From Porphyromonadaceae bacterium UBA7332 (GTDB lineage: Bacteria > Bacteroidota > Bacteroidia > Bacteroidales > UBA7332): DNA of 64,000 nt. Of the stretch, positions 51,793-61,086 are shown piece by piece. Under the pieces are notes generated by a model. The model was not told the origin of the DNA. It saw only the letters and a program-made list of their open reading frames with translations, and made no database searches. Numbering within the stretch: the stretch's first letter is position 1; each line of letters opens with the position of its first letter. The DNA lies in the NCBI GenBank assembly GCA_002471225.1, contig DKPO01000005.1, forward strand, positions 71,347 to 135,346. Reading direction: 5' to 3'. The translations under genes and the position numbers were made by a program.

Positions 51793-53478
51793 TTACTGTA
51801 TCAGTTTTTTATAGCGAACTCGTTTAGGTTCTACATTACCCATTCGCTGCTTTTTATTTTCTTCATACTCTGTATATGAACCTTCGAAGAAGAATACCTG
51901 AGAATCCCCTTCAAATGCCAGAATATGCGTACAAATTCTATCCAGGAACCAACGGTCGTGCGAAATAACTACTGCACAACCTGCAAAACTTTCCAAACCT
52001 TCCTCTAATGCACGTAGTGTATTCACGTCAATATCATTGGTTGGCTCATCCAGTAGTAACACATTAGCCTCTTCTTTCAGAGTTAATGCTAAATGCAGAC
52101 GATTTCGTTCACCTCCAGATAAAACCTTACATAGTTTTTCCTGATCTGCGCCGGTAAAATTAAAGCGGGACAAATAAGCTCGGGAGTTGATCTCTCTTCC
52201 ACCAATACGAATCGTATCGTTACCTCCTGATACTACCTGATAGACCGTTTTCTCAGGATCAATTGAAGCGTGACTTTGATCAACGTATCCTACTTTTACG
52301 GTCTCTCCTACTTCAAATGTACCTTTATCTGAATTTTCATGCCCCATAATCAAACGGAAAAGGGTTGTTTTACCTGCCCCATTAGGACCGATAACACCAA
52401 CAATACCATTCGGAGGTAACATAAAGTTCAAATCATCAAACAACACTTTATCGCCAAAAGCTTTTGCCACACTTATCGACTCAATCACCTTATTACCCAA
52501 ACGAGGTCCGTTAGGAATAAAGATCTCAAGTTTCTCTTCTCTCTCTTTCGTATCTTCATTCAATAAAGCATCGTAAGAGTTCAAACGGGCTTTACCTTTT
52601 GCATGTCTTGCTTTAGGAGCCATACGCACCCAATCCAACTCTCTTTCAAGAGTTTTACGACGTTTGCTGGCTTGCTTCTCTTCCATCTCCATACGCTTGG
52701 TCTTTTGCTCCAGCCACGATGTATAGTTTCCTTTCCACGGAATACCTTCACCTCTGTCTAACTCCAGAATCCATCCTGCAACGTGATCAAGGAAATATCT
52801 GTCGTGGGTAATCGCAATTACCGTACCCGGATATTGGTTCAGGTGTTGCTCTAACCAGTCAATAGACTCAGCATCCAGGTGATTGGTAGGCTCATCCAGT
52901 AGAAGAATATCAGGCTGTTGCAACAACAAGCGACATAAAGCAACTCGTCTTCTCTCTCCTCCTGACAAATTTTTCACTAGTTGATCTTCCGGAGGACAAC
53001 GCAACGCATCCATGGCTCTTTCCAGTTTGTTATCCAGATTCCATGCATCTGTTGCATCTATAATATCCTGCAATTCGGCTTGTCTGTTTATTAAAGCGTC
53101 CATTTTATCAGGATCTTCCAAAACCTCAGGATCTCCGAACTTCATGTTGACCTCTTCGTATTCTTTAAGAGCGTCAATCACGCTTTGTACACCTTCTTCA
53201 ACGATTTCCTTTACAGTCTTGGTATCGTCAAGATGTGGCTCCTGTTCCAGATACCCTACAGAATATCCCGGAGAAAAGACTACATCTCCCTGATAGGACT
53301 TTTCTACGCCTGCAATAATTTTTAATAATGTCGATTTACCTGAACCGTTCAAACCGATGATTCCGATCTTAGCTCCATAATAAAAAGACAAGTAAATATC
53401 CTTTAATACTTGCTTATGTGGTGGAAACGTTTTACTAACGCCAACCATTGAAAAGATAATTTTCTTATCGTCTGACAT
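51793..53478 (-). CDS. ettA: ABC-F ATPase EttA (energy-dependent translational throttle)
   Basis: The 561-residue protein has two ABC domains without membrane parts: GLNGSGKST (about 43-51) with LSGGERRR and LLLDEPTNHLD, and GPNGAGKTT with LSGGERNR and LLLDEPTNDID. The toothbrush-like linker (KQASKRRKTLERELDWVRM, about 270) and C-terminal basic end fit EttA, which gates ribosomes leaving the initiation stage by ATP level. It closes a leftward eight-gene operon. Confidence 0.94.
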   Translation of the reverse strand: MSDDKKIIFSMVGVSKTFPPHKQVLKDIYLSFYYGAKIGIIGLNGSGKSTLLKIIAGVEKSYQGDVVFSPGYSVGYLEQEPHLDDTKTVKEIVEEGVQSVIDALKEYEEVNMKFGDPEVLEDPDKMDALINRQAELQDIIDATDAWNLDNKLERAMDALRCPPEDQLVKNLSGGERRRVALCRLLLQQPDILLLDEPTNHLDAESIDWLEQHLNQYPGTVIAITHDRYFLDHVAGWILELDRGEGIPWKGNYTSWLEQKTKRMEMEEKQASKRRKTLERELDWVRMAPKARHAKGKARLNSYDALLNEDTKEREEKLEIFIPNGPRLGNKVIESISVAKAFGDKVLFDDLNFMLPPNGIVGVIGPNGAGKTTLFRLIMGHENSDKGTFEVGETVKVGYVDQSHASIDPEKTVYQVVSGGNDTIRIGGREINSRAYLSRFNFTGADQEKLCKVLSGGERNRLHLALTLKEEANVLLLDEPTNDIDVNTLRALEEGLESFAGCAVVISHDRWFLDRICTHILAFEGDSQVFFFEGSYTEYEENKKQRMGNVEPKRVRYKKLIQ

Positions 53479-53486
53479 AATGTATA

Positions 53487-54050
53487 TTATATTAATCCTA
53501 AATGTTCAATTAAAATTTTCAGTCCAATTCCTATAAGTATAATCCCTCCTATTATCTCCATTGGCAGATTGTATTTATTACCGAATTTCGTGCCAAAAGC
53601 TGCTCCAAGGAAAGAGAATATGAATGTCGTAACTCCTATTATAACGATAGGCAAAGCCACTTTAATATTCAAAAAAGCGAAAGAAACACCTACTGCTAAT
53701 GCATCAATGCTGGTCGCGAAAGCAAGACTTATTATTGTTATTATTTTAGTCGGATCAAAATCTGTATCTTCATCATCACCTGACAGGCCTTCTTTAATCA
53801 TTTTGGCACCCAGCAGAGTCAACAACACAAATGCTATCCAGTGATCGTAATCCTTTATCTGATTACTAAAACTTGTACCGGCCAACCATCCCAGGAAAGG
53901 CATTACACCTTGAAAGATGGCCATAAAAAAGGCTATACGAAGAATATTTCTGATTTTAAACTTATCCATAACAATCCCTGCTGCTATAGAGACTGCCAAA
54001 CTGTCCATCGATAATCCTACTGCAATAAGCAGTATTTCCGCTATATTCAT
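53487..54050 (-). CDS. mntP: Manganese efflux pump MntP
   Basis: The 187-residue membrane protein has six hydrophobic segments and the two related motifs GLSMDSLAVSIAAG (about 12-25) and ATSIDALAVGVSF (about 112-124), with the Asp residues required for manganese transport in E. coli MntP. The gene is 8 bases before ettA and 3 bases after the DUF6048 gene, within the operon. No manganese riboswitch is visible. Confidence 0.93.
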   Translation of the reverse strand: MNIAEILLIAVGLSMDSLAVSIAAGIVMDKFKIRNILRIAFFMAIFQGVMPFLGWLAGTSFSNQIKDYDHWIAFVLLTLLGAKMIKEGLSGDDEDTDFDPTKIITIISLAFATSIDALAVGVSFAFLNIKVALPIVIIGVTTFIFSFLGAAFGTKFGNKYNLPMEIIGGIILIGIGLKILIEHLGLI

Positions 54051-54053
54051 ATA

Positions 54054-54758
54054 TTATTTAAATTCTTTCCCGAAGAATGGTAACTTATAAGTAATCTGGA
54101 ATTGCATCATTGTGCCGCTTGAGTTGTTATTGTTTATTCCATAACCGGGAATAAACCACATGCGACTTTCCGGTTGTTTTGTCGTACTAAACAACAAGTT
54201 GTATCTTACGTCCCACCCCAGATAAAGATTTTCTATTATTTTCACGCGTATACCTGCTACAACCTGAGCAAATTGCGCCGTCGCCTTCTGATTCAATATA
54301 TCGACTACTTGAGTCTCACCCCAGTAATCATTGTATTGAGTGATATTGTAAATATCATAATTGGAACGACTGACACCGTAACGCAATCCCATAAAAAACA
54401 TATTACCCTGTTTGCGCACAATTGCATAATCAAGCCCGGTTCGAAAATACATCGAAGGCTTTGCTTTAAATGTAAAGCCCTCGTCACTATCGATTTCAGC
54501 TTTGGCAAGACCAAATTCCAATACAGGATAAAATCTGTTTTTAAAAGAGGCCTGTATCGCTACTTCAGTCTGTAATTTATCCCCGTTAAAAGCATACATT
54601 ACAGGTCCTGCTAAATCAGCGCTTACGAACAACCCGTTAAAAACAGCACTTGAATCCACCGGTGCAACCGGAGCTTGCTGAGCCTTCGTTTGTGCCTCAA
54701 CAGTCGCAGCTGACAATAAGTATATAAAACTAAAACTTAAGAAGAATATTTTGTACAT
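54054..54758 (-). CDS. DUF6048-like outer membrane beta-barrel protein
   Basis: The 234-residue protein has a signal peptide (cut near VEAQT), then alternating hydrophobic strands (FKNRFYPVLEFGLAK, MYFRTGLDYAIVR, MFFMGLRYGVSRS, LYLGWDVRYNLLFS) and ends in a strand with aromatic residues, all typical of a small outer membrane barrel. It matches what I know as DUF6048, found in Bacteroidetes next to DUF6452. Function unknown. Its start overlaps the DUF6452 gene by 29 bases. Confidence 0.8.
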   Translation of the reverse strand: MYKIFFLSFSFIYLLSAATVEAQTKAQQAPVAPVDSSAVFNGLFVSADLAGPVMYAFNGDKLQTEVAIQASFKNRFYPVLEFGLAKAEIDSDEGFTFKAKPSMYFRTGLDYAIVRKQGNMFFMGLRYGVSRSNYDIYNITQYNDYWGETQVVDILNQKATAQFAQVVAGIRVKIIENLYLGWDVRYNLLFSTTKQPESRMWFIPGYGINNNNSSGTMMQFQITYKLPFFGKEFK

Positions 54759-55218
54759 ACTTATTCGTTATTTCGGGTTGATAAATATATGCAGAATCCA
54801 GTAAGTGCTTCGTATACTCCAGTGATTTGAGAGTATGATAAACTAAACATCCGCAATCCTCTGAAATAAAATGATTCAGATTCGTGTAATTTATATGTAA
54901 TGTATCATTTATATAGACATCTTCTTGTGTATCCGGATTCGTTGCTTTGAATTTAAAAACATAAGACGTTTTTTCACTCGTTATTCTTAACGGCAAATCC
55001 ACCGATTTCACATTCTTTACTGCATTATAAAGTATCGAATCATTAGGTGCCCCGATTCCTGACACTGTCACTTCTGTCAGAGCAATAGGCTGTGTCTGTT
55101 TGTTTACAAAGGTAACACCTGCATTGACAGACATCGGTTCGTCACAACCTTCCACTCCACATGAGTAAAAAGCAGCACACCCTGTAATCAGGGTAAGCAA
55201 GACTGTTAATTTTCTCAT
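54730..55218 (-). CDS. DUF6452-like lipoprotein
   Basis: ATG at 55218 gives 162 residues with a lipoprotein signal (LITGCAAFYSCGVEGCDE); two Cys candidates at the lipobox, of which the second is likely given FYSC. The mature part is beta-rich and ends with DCGCLVYHTLKSLEY. It is paired with the DUF6048 barrel gene by a 29-base overlap, suggesting the two proteins act together at the outer membrane. Function unknown. Confidence 0.8.
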   Translation of the reverse strand: MRKLTVLLTLITGCAAFYSCGVEGCDEPMSVNAGVTFVNKQTQPIALTEVTVSGIGAPNDSILYNAVKNVKSVDLPLRITSEKTSYVFKFKATNPDTQEDVYINDTLHINYTNLNHFISEDCGCLVYHTLKSLEYTKHLLDSAYIYQPEITNKYVQNILLKF

Positions 55219-55228
55219 AAGATATAGC

Positions 55229-55744
55229 TTAAATCCATTCAACAACTTCGTCTAAACTTTTTCTCTTTTTAGGCGTAGACCACACAGTTTCATCTTTGGG
55301 ATAACCCAGAGAAAGAATTGCTACCGGTATCTGGTTTTCTGTCAAAGCTAACGCTTCCCGACACAATTGCGGATCAAAATTACAAATCCAACAGGTACCT
55401 ATACCTGAATCTGCGGCTTCAAGAGTCATATGATCAATGGCTATGGAAGCATCTATTTCAGCATGATTCTTAGAATCACTTTTTCGTGTCCAGGCCGCAG
55501 CTGTATCTGCACAGATCACTATACATTGCCTTACTTTGAGAAACCATTCTCTGGGATAGGCTTTATGAAGTGCCGATATTGCTTCGTCCTTTTCAACCAC
55601 ATAAAACTTCCATGGCTGATAATTCACAGCTGAAGGAGCTAAACGACCTGCTTCAAGTATATTCAACAAATCTGCTTTAGTCACCTTTTTATCCGCATAT
55701 TCACGAACAGATCTTCTTTTCTCACACAGATTCAAAAAACTCAT
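55229..55744 (-). CDS. Nitroreductase family protein
   Basis: The 171-residue protein starts SFLNLCEKRRSVREYADK, has GRLAPSAVNYQPWKFYVVE, and the AADSGIGTCWICNF segment with FMN-contacting residues. It is an FMN-dependent reductase of unknown substrate. It differs from the one at 31,541 but has the same layout. Four bases overlap with the glycosyltransferase gene upstream. Confidence 0.9.
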   Translation of the reverse strand: MSFLNLCEKRRSVREYADKKVTKADLLNILEAGRLAPSAVNYQPWKFYVVEKDEAISALHKAYPREWFLKVRQCIVICADTAAAWTRKSDSKNHAEIDASIAIDHMTLEAADSGIGTCWICNFDPQLCREALALTENQIPVAILSLGYPKDETVWSTPKKRKSLDEVVEWI

Positions 55745-56688
55745 AATTCTTTTTCTATGTTATAATTATTTCTGTCTGTAGCATTACGGGAAATCAACTC
55801 ACCCAGAAAACCTGCTAAAAACAGTTGTGTTCCTAAAATCATTGCAGTCAAAGATAAGTAAAAGTACGGATTATCTGTCACCAAACGATATGGCAAACCC
55901 GAATGCATTGCATATAACTTATGCGCTCCTACAAAAACTGCTGCAACAAAACCAATCATGAACATTAAGCTCCCCATAAGACCAAAGAAATGCATCGGCT
56001 TAACTCCAAATTTAGAGAAGAACCAAAGCGTTATCAGATCCAGATACCCGTTCACAAAACGATCTAAACCGAATTTTGTAACGCCATACTTTCTCGACTG
56101 ATGCTGAACCGGCTTTTCACCAATTCTTTTAAATCCTGCATTTTTTGCCAGGTAAGGAATATAACGGTGCATATCGCCATACACCTCAATACTTTTCACT
56201 ACAGGCAAACGATACGCTTTCAATCCGCAGTTAAAGTCATTCAGCTTGATCCCCGAAACCTTACGGGCTGTAGCATTGAATAATTTGGTCGGTATTGTTT
56301 TTGTCAATGGATCATAACGCTTACGTTTCCATCCCGAAACCAGGTCATACCCATCCTCTTTAATCATACGATACAATTCCGGGATCTCATCAGGGCTATC
56401 CTGCAAATCAGCATCCATTGTGATAACCACATCTCCCTGAGCGCGTGCAAATCCTTCATGCAATGCAGGAGATTTGCCGTAATTCCTTCTAAACTTAATT
56501 CCCCGTACTTCGGGATATTGAGCTGACAGGGCTTCTATCACATCCCAGGAGTTATCTGTACTCCCGTCATTTACAAATATTATTTCATACGAATATTGGT
56601 TCTGATCCATTACACGCTTAATCCAGGCATGTAGTTCAGGCAATGAATCCGCCTCGTTATACAATGGTATTACTACTGAAATGTCCAT
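55741..56688 (-). CDS. Glycosyltransferase family 2 with two C-terminal membrane helices
   Basis: The 315-residue protein has the GT2 fold: VVIPLYNEADSLPEL (about 5-19), FVNDGSTDNSWD, TMDADLQDSPDEI with the DxD-type site, and a C-terminal pair of hydrophobic segments (about 235-260 and 272-300). It resembles DPM1/GtrB/ArnC enzymes that move a sugar to polyprenyl phosphate at the inner membrane. DUF4199 protein is encoded 21 bases upstream, a frequent pairing in Bacteroidetes. Confidence 0.93.
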   Translation of the reverse strand: MDISVVIPLYNEADSLPELHAWIKRVMDQNQYSYEIIFVNDGSTDNSWDVIEALSAQYPEVRGIKFRRNYGKSPALHEGFARAQGDVVITMDADLQDSPDEIPELYRMIKEDGYDLVSGWKRKRYDPLTKTIPTKLFNATARKVSGIKLNDFNCGLKAYRLPVVKSIEVYGDMHRYIPYLAKNAGFKRIGEKPVQHQSRKYGVTKFGLDRFVNGYLDLITLWFFSKFGVKPMHFFGLMGSLMFMIGFVAAVFVGAHKLYAMHSGLPYRLVTDNPYFYLSLTAMILGTQLFLAGFLGELISRNATDRNNYNIEKEL

Positions 56689-56709
56689 AAAATGGTTTTT
56701 TATATCTTT

Positions 56710-57222
56710 TTATTTTTTCAATTTATTCACGATCAAAGCTATCGGAAAACCGATAATTGCTCCATAAAGCATATTTATATAAATATTCATTATAGCATAT
56801 TTGATTGGAGTAATTGCCCCCTGTGCTTTAATGGCATCTTTGTAATCATCTACTTTTCCTAACTGTGTCATTAAATCCATAGAAGCATCTGTTATCTGAG
56901 TCAAAAATGCCGGATTGATATATTGCATATAAATATACTGAGCTATAGCCACAATCATAGCTGAAAACAAAAACAAGAATACTGTAAACGAATAAATCTG
57001 ACCGAAGCGAATATCCGGTATAATAGTCTTACGCTTAAAATGTTTGACTATAAAATAAGCTACCACAGGTGTCAGTACGGCCATTAATAAATAAAAATAA
57101 GACACGATACTGTCTTTTCCTCCGCTAACCGAAAAAATAAATTTAATTGTTTCATACAGCCCCATAAAAAGACCCAGATGCATGGCCTGTGACATTACAT
57201 CTGTCTGTTTTCTTTCTATCAT
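56710..57222 (-). CDS. DUF4199-like membrane protein
   Basis: ATG at 57222 gives 170 residues; 16 upstream codons are possible but disturb the usual start. It has four hydrophobic segments (about 12-28, 38-55, 72-95, 140-160) with the VMSQAMHLGLFMGLYETIKF start and a basic end. This layout fits DUF4199, of unknown function, usually next to a glycosyltransferase gene as here. Confidence 0.82.
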   Translation of the reverse strand: MIERKQTDVMSQAMHLGLFMGLYETIKFIFSVSGGKDSIVSYFYLLMAVLTPVVAYFIVKHFKRKTIIPDIRFGQIYSFTVFLFLFSAMIVAIAQYIYMQYINPAFLTQITDASMDLMTQLGKVDDYKDAIKAQGAITPIKYAIMNIYINMLYGAIIGFPIALIVNKLKK

Positions 57223-57272
57223 AATAAATATCAAGCGTTTAATTCTATTCTTAAAAATATTTCCCAACAAAT

Positions 57273-58166
57273 TTAATTATTTTTTCGTCTTGCTTTCCAT
57301 AACTGGTAAGAGTTTATAATATTTTGCCACAAAACGTACGATGCCGGAGCAATAGAAACGATTGGATTCAAGTAAATATGCGACATCCAAATTGCTAAAA
57401 TAGTATTTTTCTGCCCCACCGATTGTCCTGCCGCAATTACCTCTCCGGACTTGGCACCCATTCTGCGTCCCACAAAAAACTGCAAAAGACATGCCACTAA
57501 CGAAACCATTGCGATCAGAGCCTCCAACAGATAATCCGGACGCTCTTGATGAATCATAAAGTTTACGGTCTTTCCTACAACTATCATTAAGGCGAATGCC
57601 CATATATAAAAAGACATCCCTTGTATAGATTGCACTTGCTTCAATAATTTAGGAGAGAAATACCGGATGAGCCATGCTAATAGTAAAGGGGCCATTAATA
57701 ATGGAACGACCTCTCTGAAAATAAGCCATACGGACTCCATAAATGTCATTCCGCTCTCTGCTCCCATATATGAAAACAGAAACGGTGCCAGTATGGCAAT
57801 GGCTATATTACTCATAAATACATAAGTAGTAATAAATGAAACCGACCCACCTAATAATCCGGTCACAACGGCTGCCGCGGTGGCTGTCGGTGCCAGAAAA
57901 CAAATCAAGCCGGATTCTCCCAGCAAACGATTAATTGGATAGAATATAAGCCAGATAAGAATTGCCGATAACAATTGAAAGGTTATCAACTTAAAGTGCA
58001 ATTTGCTGAATTTAATCTCAGTTGGCGACAATCTGCTAAAAGTCAGAAACAACATCGAGAAGATTAAATACGGAGTCAGAAATGTTAATTTCGAAAAGAA
58101 AGAATAGAATATTATCCCCGCAAACATAGCTATGGGTAACATCCAGTTTTTTAAAAAAGTTATCAT
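57273..58166 (-). CDS. BASS-type (bile acid:sodium symporter-like) transporter
   Basis: The 297-residue protein has eight to ten hydrophobic segments and the family features LICFLAPTATAAAVVTGLLGG (about 88-107) and GEVIAAGQSVGQKNTILAIW in the second half. Members carry organic anions or other small solutes with sodium; the substrate is not predictable. It is the first gene of the eight-gene leftward operon. Confidence 0.86.
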   Translation of the reverse strand: MITFLKNWMLPIAMFAGIIFYSFFSKLTFLTPYLIFSMLFLTFSRLSPTEIKFSKLHFKLITFQLLSAILIWLIFYPINRLLGESGLICFLAPTATAAAVVTGLLGGSVSFITTYVFMSNIAIAILAPFLFSYMGAESGMTFMESVWLIFREVVPLLMAPLLLAWLIRYFSPKLLKQVQSIQGMSFYIWAFALMIVVGKTVNFMIHQERPDYLLEALIAMVSLVACLLQFFVGRRMGAKSGEVIAAGQSVGQKNTILAIWMSHIYLNPIVSIAPASYVLWQNIINSYQLWKARRKNN

Positions 58167-58202
58167 TTATGTTCTATTTTACCCCGCAAAAGTAAATAAA
58201 AA

Positions 58203-58231
58203 AAGAGAGATCGGCTTTACCGATCTCTCTT
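58203..58231 (-). terminator. Intrinsic terminator after the NigD-like gene
   Basis: AAGAGAGATCGG (58203-58214) pairs with CCGATCTCTCTT (58220-58231), a perfect 12-bp stem with a 5-base loop, followed on the minus strand by T-rich sequence. Confidence 0.9.
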
Positions 58232-58249
58232 AATATATCCCGTTGAGAA

Positions 58250-59014
58250 TTAAATATTCTCTTTATATCTCATAAATGGTACTTCAATAGTAGCATAGTT
58301 CAAAAGGTTCTGATCTTTTTGTTTTTTGTATGTTACAAGAACACGACCTTGAATTCCTTCTTGTTTAGCCTTCACCAATGAAGTAATATCCATTGTTGTC
58401 AACTGATTCTTAACTGCTGTACCTGGTTTTTCGCCACCGTCATTGTGTACAACATAGAAATAAATATCACGATCTGACTCTGCAGTTCTTTTCTCATCAA
58501 GAATAAATTCGAATGTATGAGTCGGACCTTCCTGAGCTTTCTCCGCATTATAAATCAGATTAAGATTCAAGAAATAAGAAACAATTTTATTCTGAACAGA
58601 AAAACTTACACTTGATAAAGGAACAATATTTGCAACAATATGGTTTTGTCCTCCGATTTGATCGGCAGTTAAGCTATCGCTAACCTCAGGCACACTACCC
58701 ATTGTATATCTTTTCAATTGCTGAACACCCGACACCTCTGCATACGTATATGCCTGCGAAGGTTGCTCATCATAGTTAATACTCAGGTTACAAAGGATAC
58801 GTTGTCCTTCACCGGCATCCCCTAAAGCTGATTGAACGATTGGTCTTACTGTCCCTGCACCATTATCTGCATTAATTAAAGTAGTACCTGTCATATCAGA
58901 TTCAACTGTTCCAATTATAGCGAAAGATGCTGTATTTCCCCCTTTTAAACAGCTTGTCATCATAACGGACATCAAAGCAACACCCGCTAACATTGAATTT
59001 TTTAGTAATTTCAT
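58250..59014 (-). CDS. NigD-like lipoprotein
   Basis: The 254-residue protein has a lipoprotein signal (ALMSVMMTSCLKGG) and two beta domains: an OB-like part with IGTVESDMTGTTLINADNG and a C-terminal one with FYFYVVHNDGG and LVTYKK. This is the layout of the NigD family, whose founding member is a bacteriocin-linked gene but whose general function is unknown. It lies 32 bases after the beta-barrel gene, so it is probably under the same sigma factor operon. Confidence 0.72.
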   Translation of the reverse strand: MKLLKNSMLAGVALMSVMMTSCLKGGNTASFAIIGTVESDMTGTTLINADNGAGTVRPIVQSALGDAGEGQRILCNLSINYDEQPSQAYTYAEVSGVQQLKRYTMGSVPEVSDSLTADQIGGQNHIVANIVPLSSVSFSVQNKIVSYFLNLNLIYNAEKAQEGPTHTFEFILDEKRTAESDRDIYFYVVHNDGGEKPGTAVKNQLTTMDITSLVKAKQEGIQGRVLVTYKKQKDQNLLNYATIEVPFMRYKENI

Positions 59015-59046
59015 AAAATAGAGTTTATTAAGTTATTAAGATTTTC

Positions 59047-60312
59047 TCAAAAATTAAATCGTGCACCTAATTGCAACGACAAATCAACCGGTTTATCTTT
59101 GCGGATATTTAGTATATAGCTGTCATTATCAAAATAATAAGCTACACCCGGTTCAAAATAGAGTTGAAACAGATTCGATAAATTATATCCTACTCCTACC
59201 GCTCCCGAAACAGACAATTGTGGGCGTTTCTCTAATGCCTCATCAAATGAGTTCAAAGACCCGCGTCCGTAATCCGCATTATACGAATAAGACTCTTTCC
59301 AGGTCCCTGCAATATTAAAATCTATAGCCCCGCCTGCTTTAACGTAAGCAGAAAGACCTTTCCACTTCCAGACGTTATATCTGAAAGCCAACGGAATGCC
59401 TATATAATGCAAATTCTGAGTTTCTTTCCGATAATTTGAAAAGCTCTGCAATTCGCTTCGCATATAGGTATAAGAGAAACCTGCCTCGACAAACAAATTT
59501 TTCAGGATTTGCTTATCAAACATCACTGCCAGCGACAGTGGTGTAAAGTGCTTGACACGCGAATCTTCATAATACCCTACCGGACGAACCATGCTCATTA
59601 ACTGCGCATTGTATTTTCCTGCAGAGCGTCTCAATGTCGCATCCGCATTTTTTGTTGCCTGATCCGATAGCCCCGAGTTACCAAAGTTAATAGAGACTCC
59701 TGTTTTACGCACAATCTTCTGTACTTTATTAAATTCATTTTCAGATCCTTTGGAAACTTCAGTACCTAATTGTGCAAATGCTTTTATTTTGGCCTGCTTT
59801 TCATCCTCACTTAGCTCATTATTCGTATCCTCAGAATCTGTTTCGGCAATCATATAAGACTGATCTTCACTTTCAATACCCTCAGATTCATCAGCAAATG
59901 CCGGTAATACAGCTTTTTCTGCCCCGATGAATTTTTGCTGAGCTATTTGTCTGCTCTTCACCGGTTCTTTCAGATCCTCCCGCATTACGTGAAGGGGACT
60001 TGCTGCCTTTAATTTCCCGACAAGAGGATTTACCTCTTCCGTATCTGTTTCGATCTGAGCCATCGCATGCGTATTGATTTTCTCAGATTCTTCTTTCAAA
60101 TTCCAGTACATAAAAGAAACTGAAGCCGAAACTAGCAATATGACAGATGCTGCAGCAAACCACGGCTTCTTCCAAAAAGGAATAAGCGCGACTGATTTAT
60201 CGGAAATATTTGCTTCAATAGCATTCCATAAATCATCTGGAACATCCATTTTATGCTCATATAGCTTTTCCCGAAATATTTTATCTAAATATTTATCGTC
60301 TCTTTTATCCAT
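59047..60312 (-). CDS. Membrane-anchored protein with C-terminal beta-barrel, possible anti-sigma factor
   Basis: The 421-residue protein starts with a charged cytoplasmic part (KYLDKIFREKLYEHKMDVPD), has one membrane helix (about 48-68, PWFAAASVILLVSASVSFMY), a long acidic periplasmic linker (about 75-210), then outer membrane barrel-type strands (SLAVMFDKQILKNLFVEAGF to the final SLQLGARFNF). The N-terminal part resembles anti-sigma domains next to ECF sigma genes in Bacteroidetes. The gene lies 201 bases behind an ECF sigma gene. Role is inferred. Confidence 0.78.
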   Translation of the reverse strand: MDKRDDKYLDKIFREKLYEHKMDVPDDLWNAIEANISDKSVALIPFWKKPWFAAASVILLVSASVSFMYWNLKEESEKINTHAMAQIETDTEEVNPLVGKLKAASPLHVMREDLKEPVKSRQIAQQKFIGAEKAVLPAFADESEGIESEDQSYMIAETDSEDTNNELSEDEKQAKIKAFAQLGTEVSKGSENEFNKVQKIVRKTGVSINFGNSGLSDQATKNADATLRRSAGKYNAQLMSMVRPVGYYEDSRVKHFTPLSLAVMFDKQILKNLFVEAGFSYTYMRSELQSFSNYRKETQNLHYIGIPLAFRYNVWKWKGLSAYVKAGGAIDFNIAGTWKESYSYNADYGRGSLNSFDEALEKRPQLSVSGAVGVGYNLSNLFQLYFEPGVAYYFDNDSYILNIRKDKPVDLSLQLGARFNF

Positions 60313-60513
60313 TCTTTTTTAATTCACTTTGATTGAAATACCAACTGACAAATCAAAAACCTGATTAACACCCGTCTCTGATATACCTCAACTCCCTTTT
60401 ATAAGCACCCTTTTATATTTGACAACAGAATACATCTGTCGTACAATCTATTAAAAGAGAATAGAACCAATAAACGGTTATTTGTATATCGACCGGAAAA
60501 TCAAAATAGTTTC

Positions 60514-61086
60514 TTATTCTTTCCCATCACTGCCCAATTCAAGCAGCTTTTTCTGCAGATATTGCCTCGCTCTTGTAAACTGCGAACGAGACGTACTTTC
60601 CGTGATACCCAAACTATCGGCAATCTCCTTATGAGAATAACCTTCTATTGCGTACATATTAAACACTGTTCTGAACCCCGTTGGCAACTCTGCAATTATC
60701 TCCATCAACTCATCTGCCGACAGTCTTTCGATCATTGAATAATCAGGTTCAAACAAAACACTGGGATCTTCAAGAACCAATGAATCTCTTAACACATCAT
60801 TTTTTCTTAAATACTCCAGGCATAAATTTGAAAATACTTTTCGAACCCATCCCTCGAAAGACCCTGCACCCTGATAAGTAGCAATGGAATTAAAAACCTT
60901 CACAAACCCATCTTGCAACAGGTCTTTCGCGACCTCATAATCATTCACATATCTGAAACATACAGATAACATCAACGGCGCAAAACGCTCATAAAGCATT
61001 CTTTGCGAATGCCTGTCGTGCCGGATTACTCCGTCAATAAGCTTTTGCTCCTCCATTTCTTTATGATTCTTCATTGTGTGTTTCAT
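60514..61086 (-). CDS. ECF-type RNA polymerase sigma factor
   Basis: The 190-residue protein has sigma region 2 (YERFAPLMLSVCFRYVNDYE and EVAKDLLQDGFVKVF, about 35-70) and region 4 with ELPTGFRTVFNMYAIEGYS and the helix-turn-helix KEIADSLGITESTSRSQFTR (about 155-175). Region 3 is absent, so it is an extracytoplasmic-function type. It probably works with the downstream membrane-anchored protein as its regulator. Confidence 0.95.
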   Translation of the reverse strand: MKHTMKNHKEMEEQKLIDGVIRHDRHSQRMLYERFAPLMLSVCFRYVNDYEVAKDLLQDGFVKVFNSIATYQGAGSFEGWVRKVFSNLCLEYLRKNDVLRDSLVLEDPSVLFEPDYSMIERLSADELMEIIAELPTGFRTVFNMYAIEGYSHKEIADSLGITESTSRSQFTRARQYLQKKLLELGSDGKE

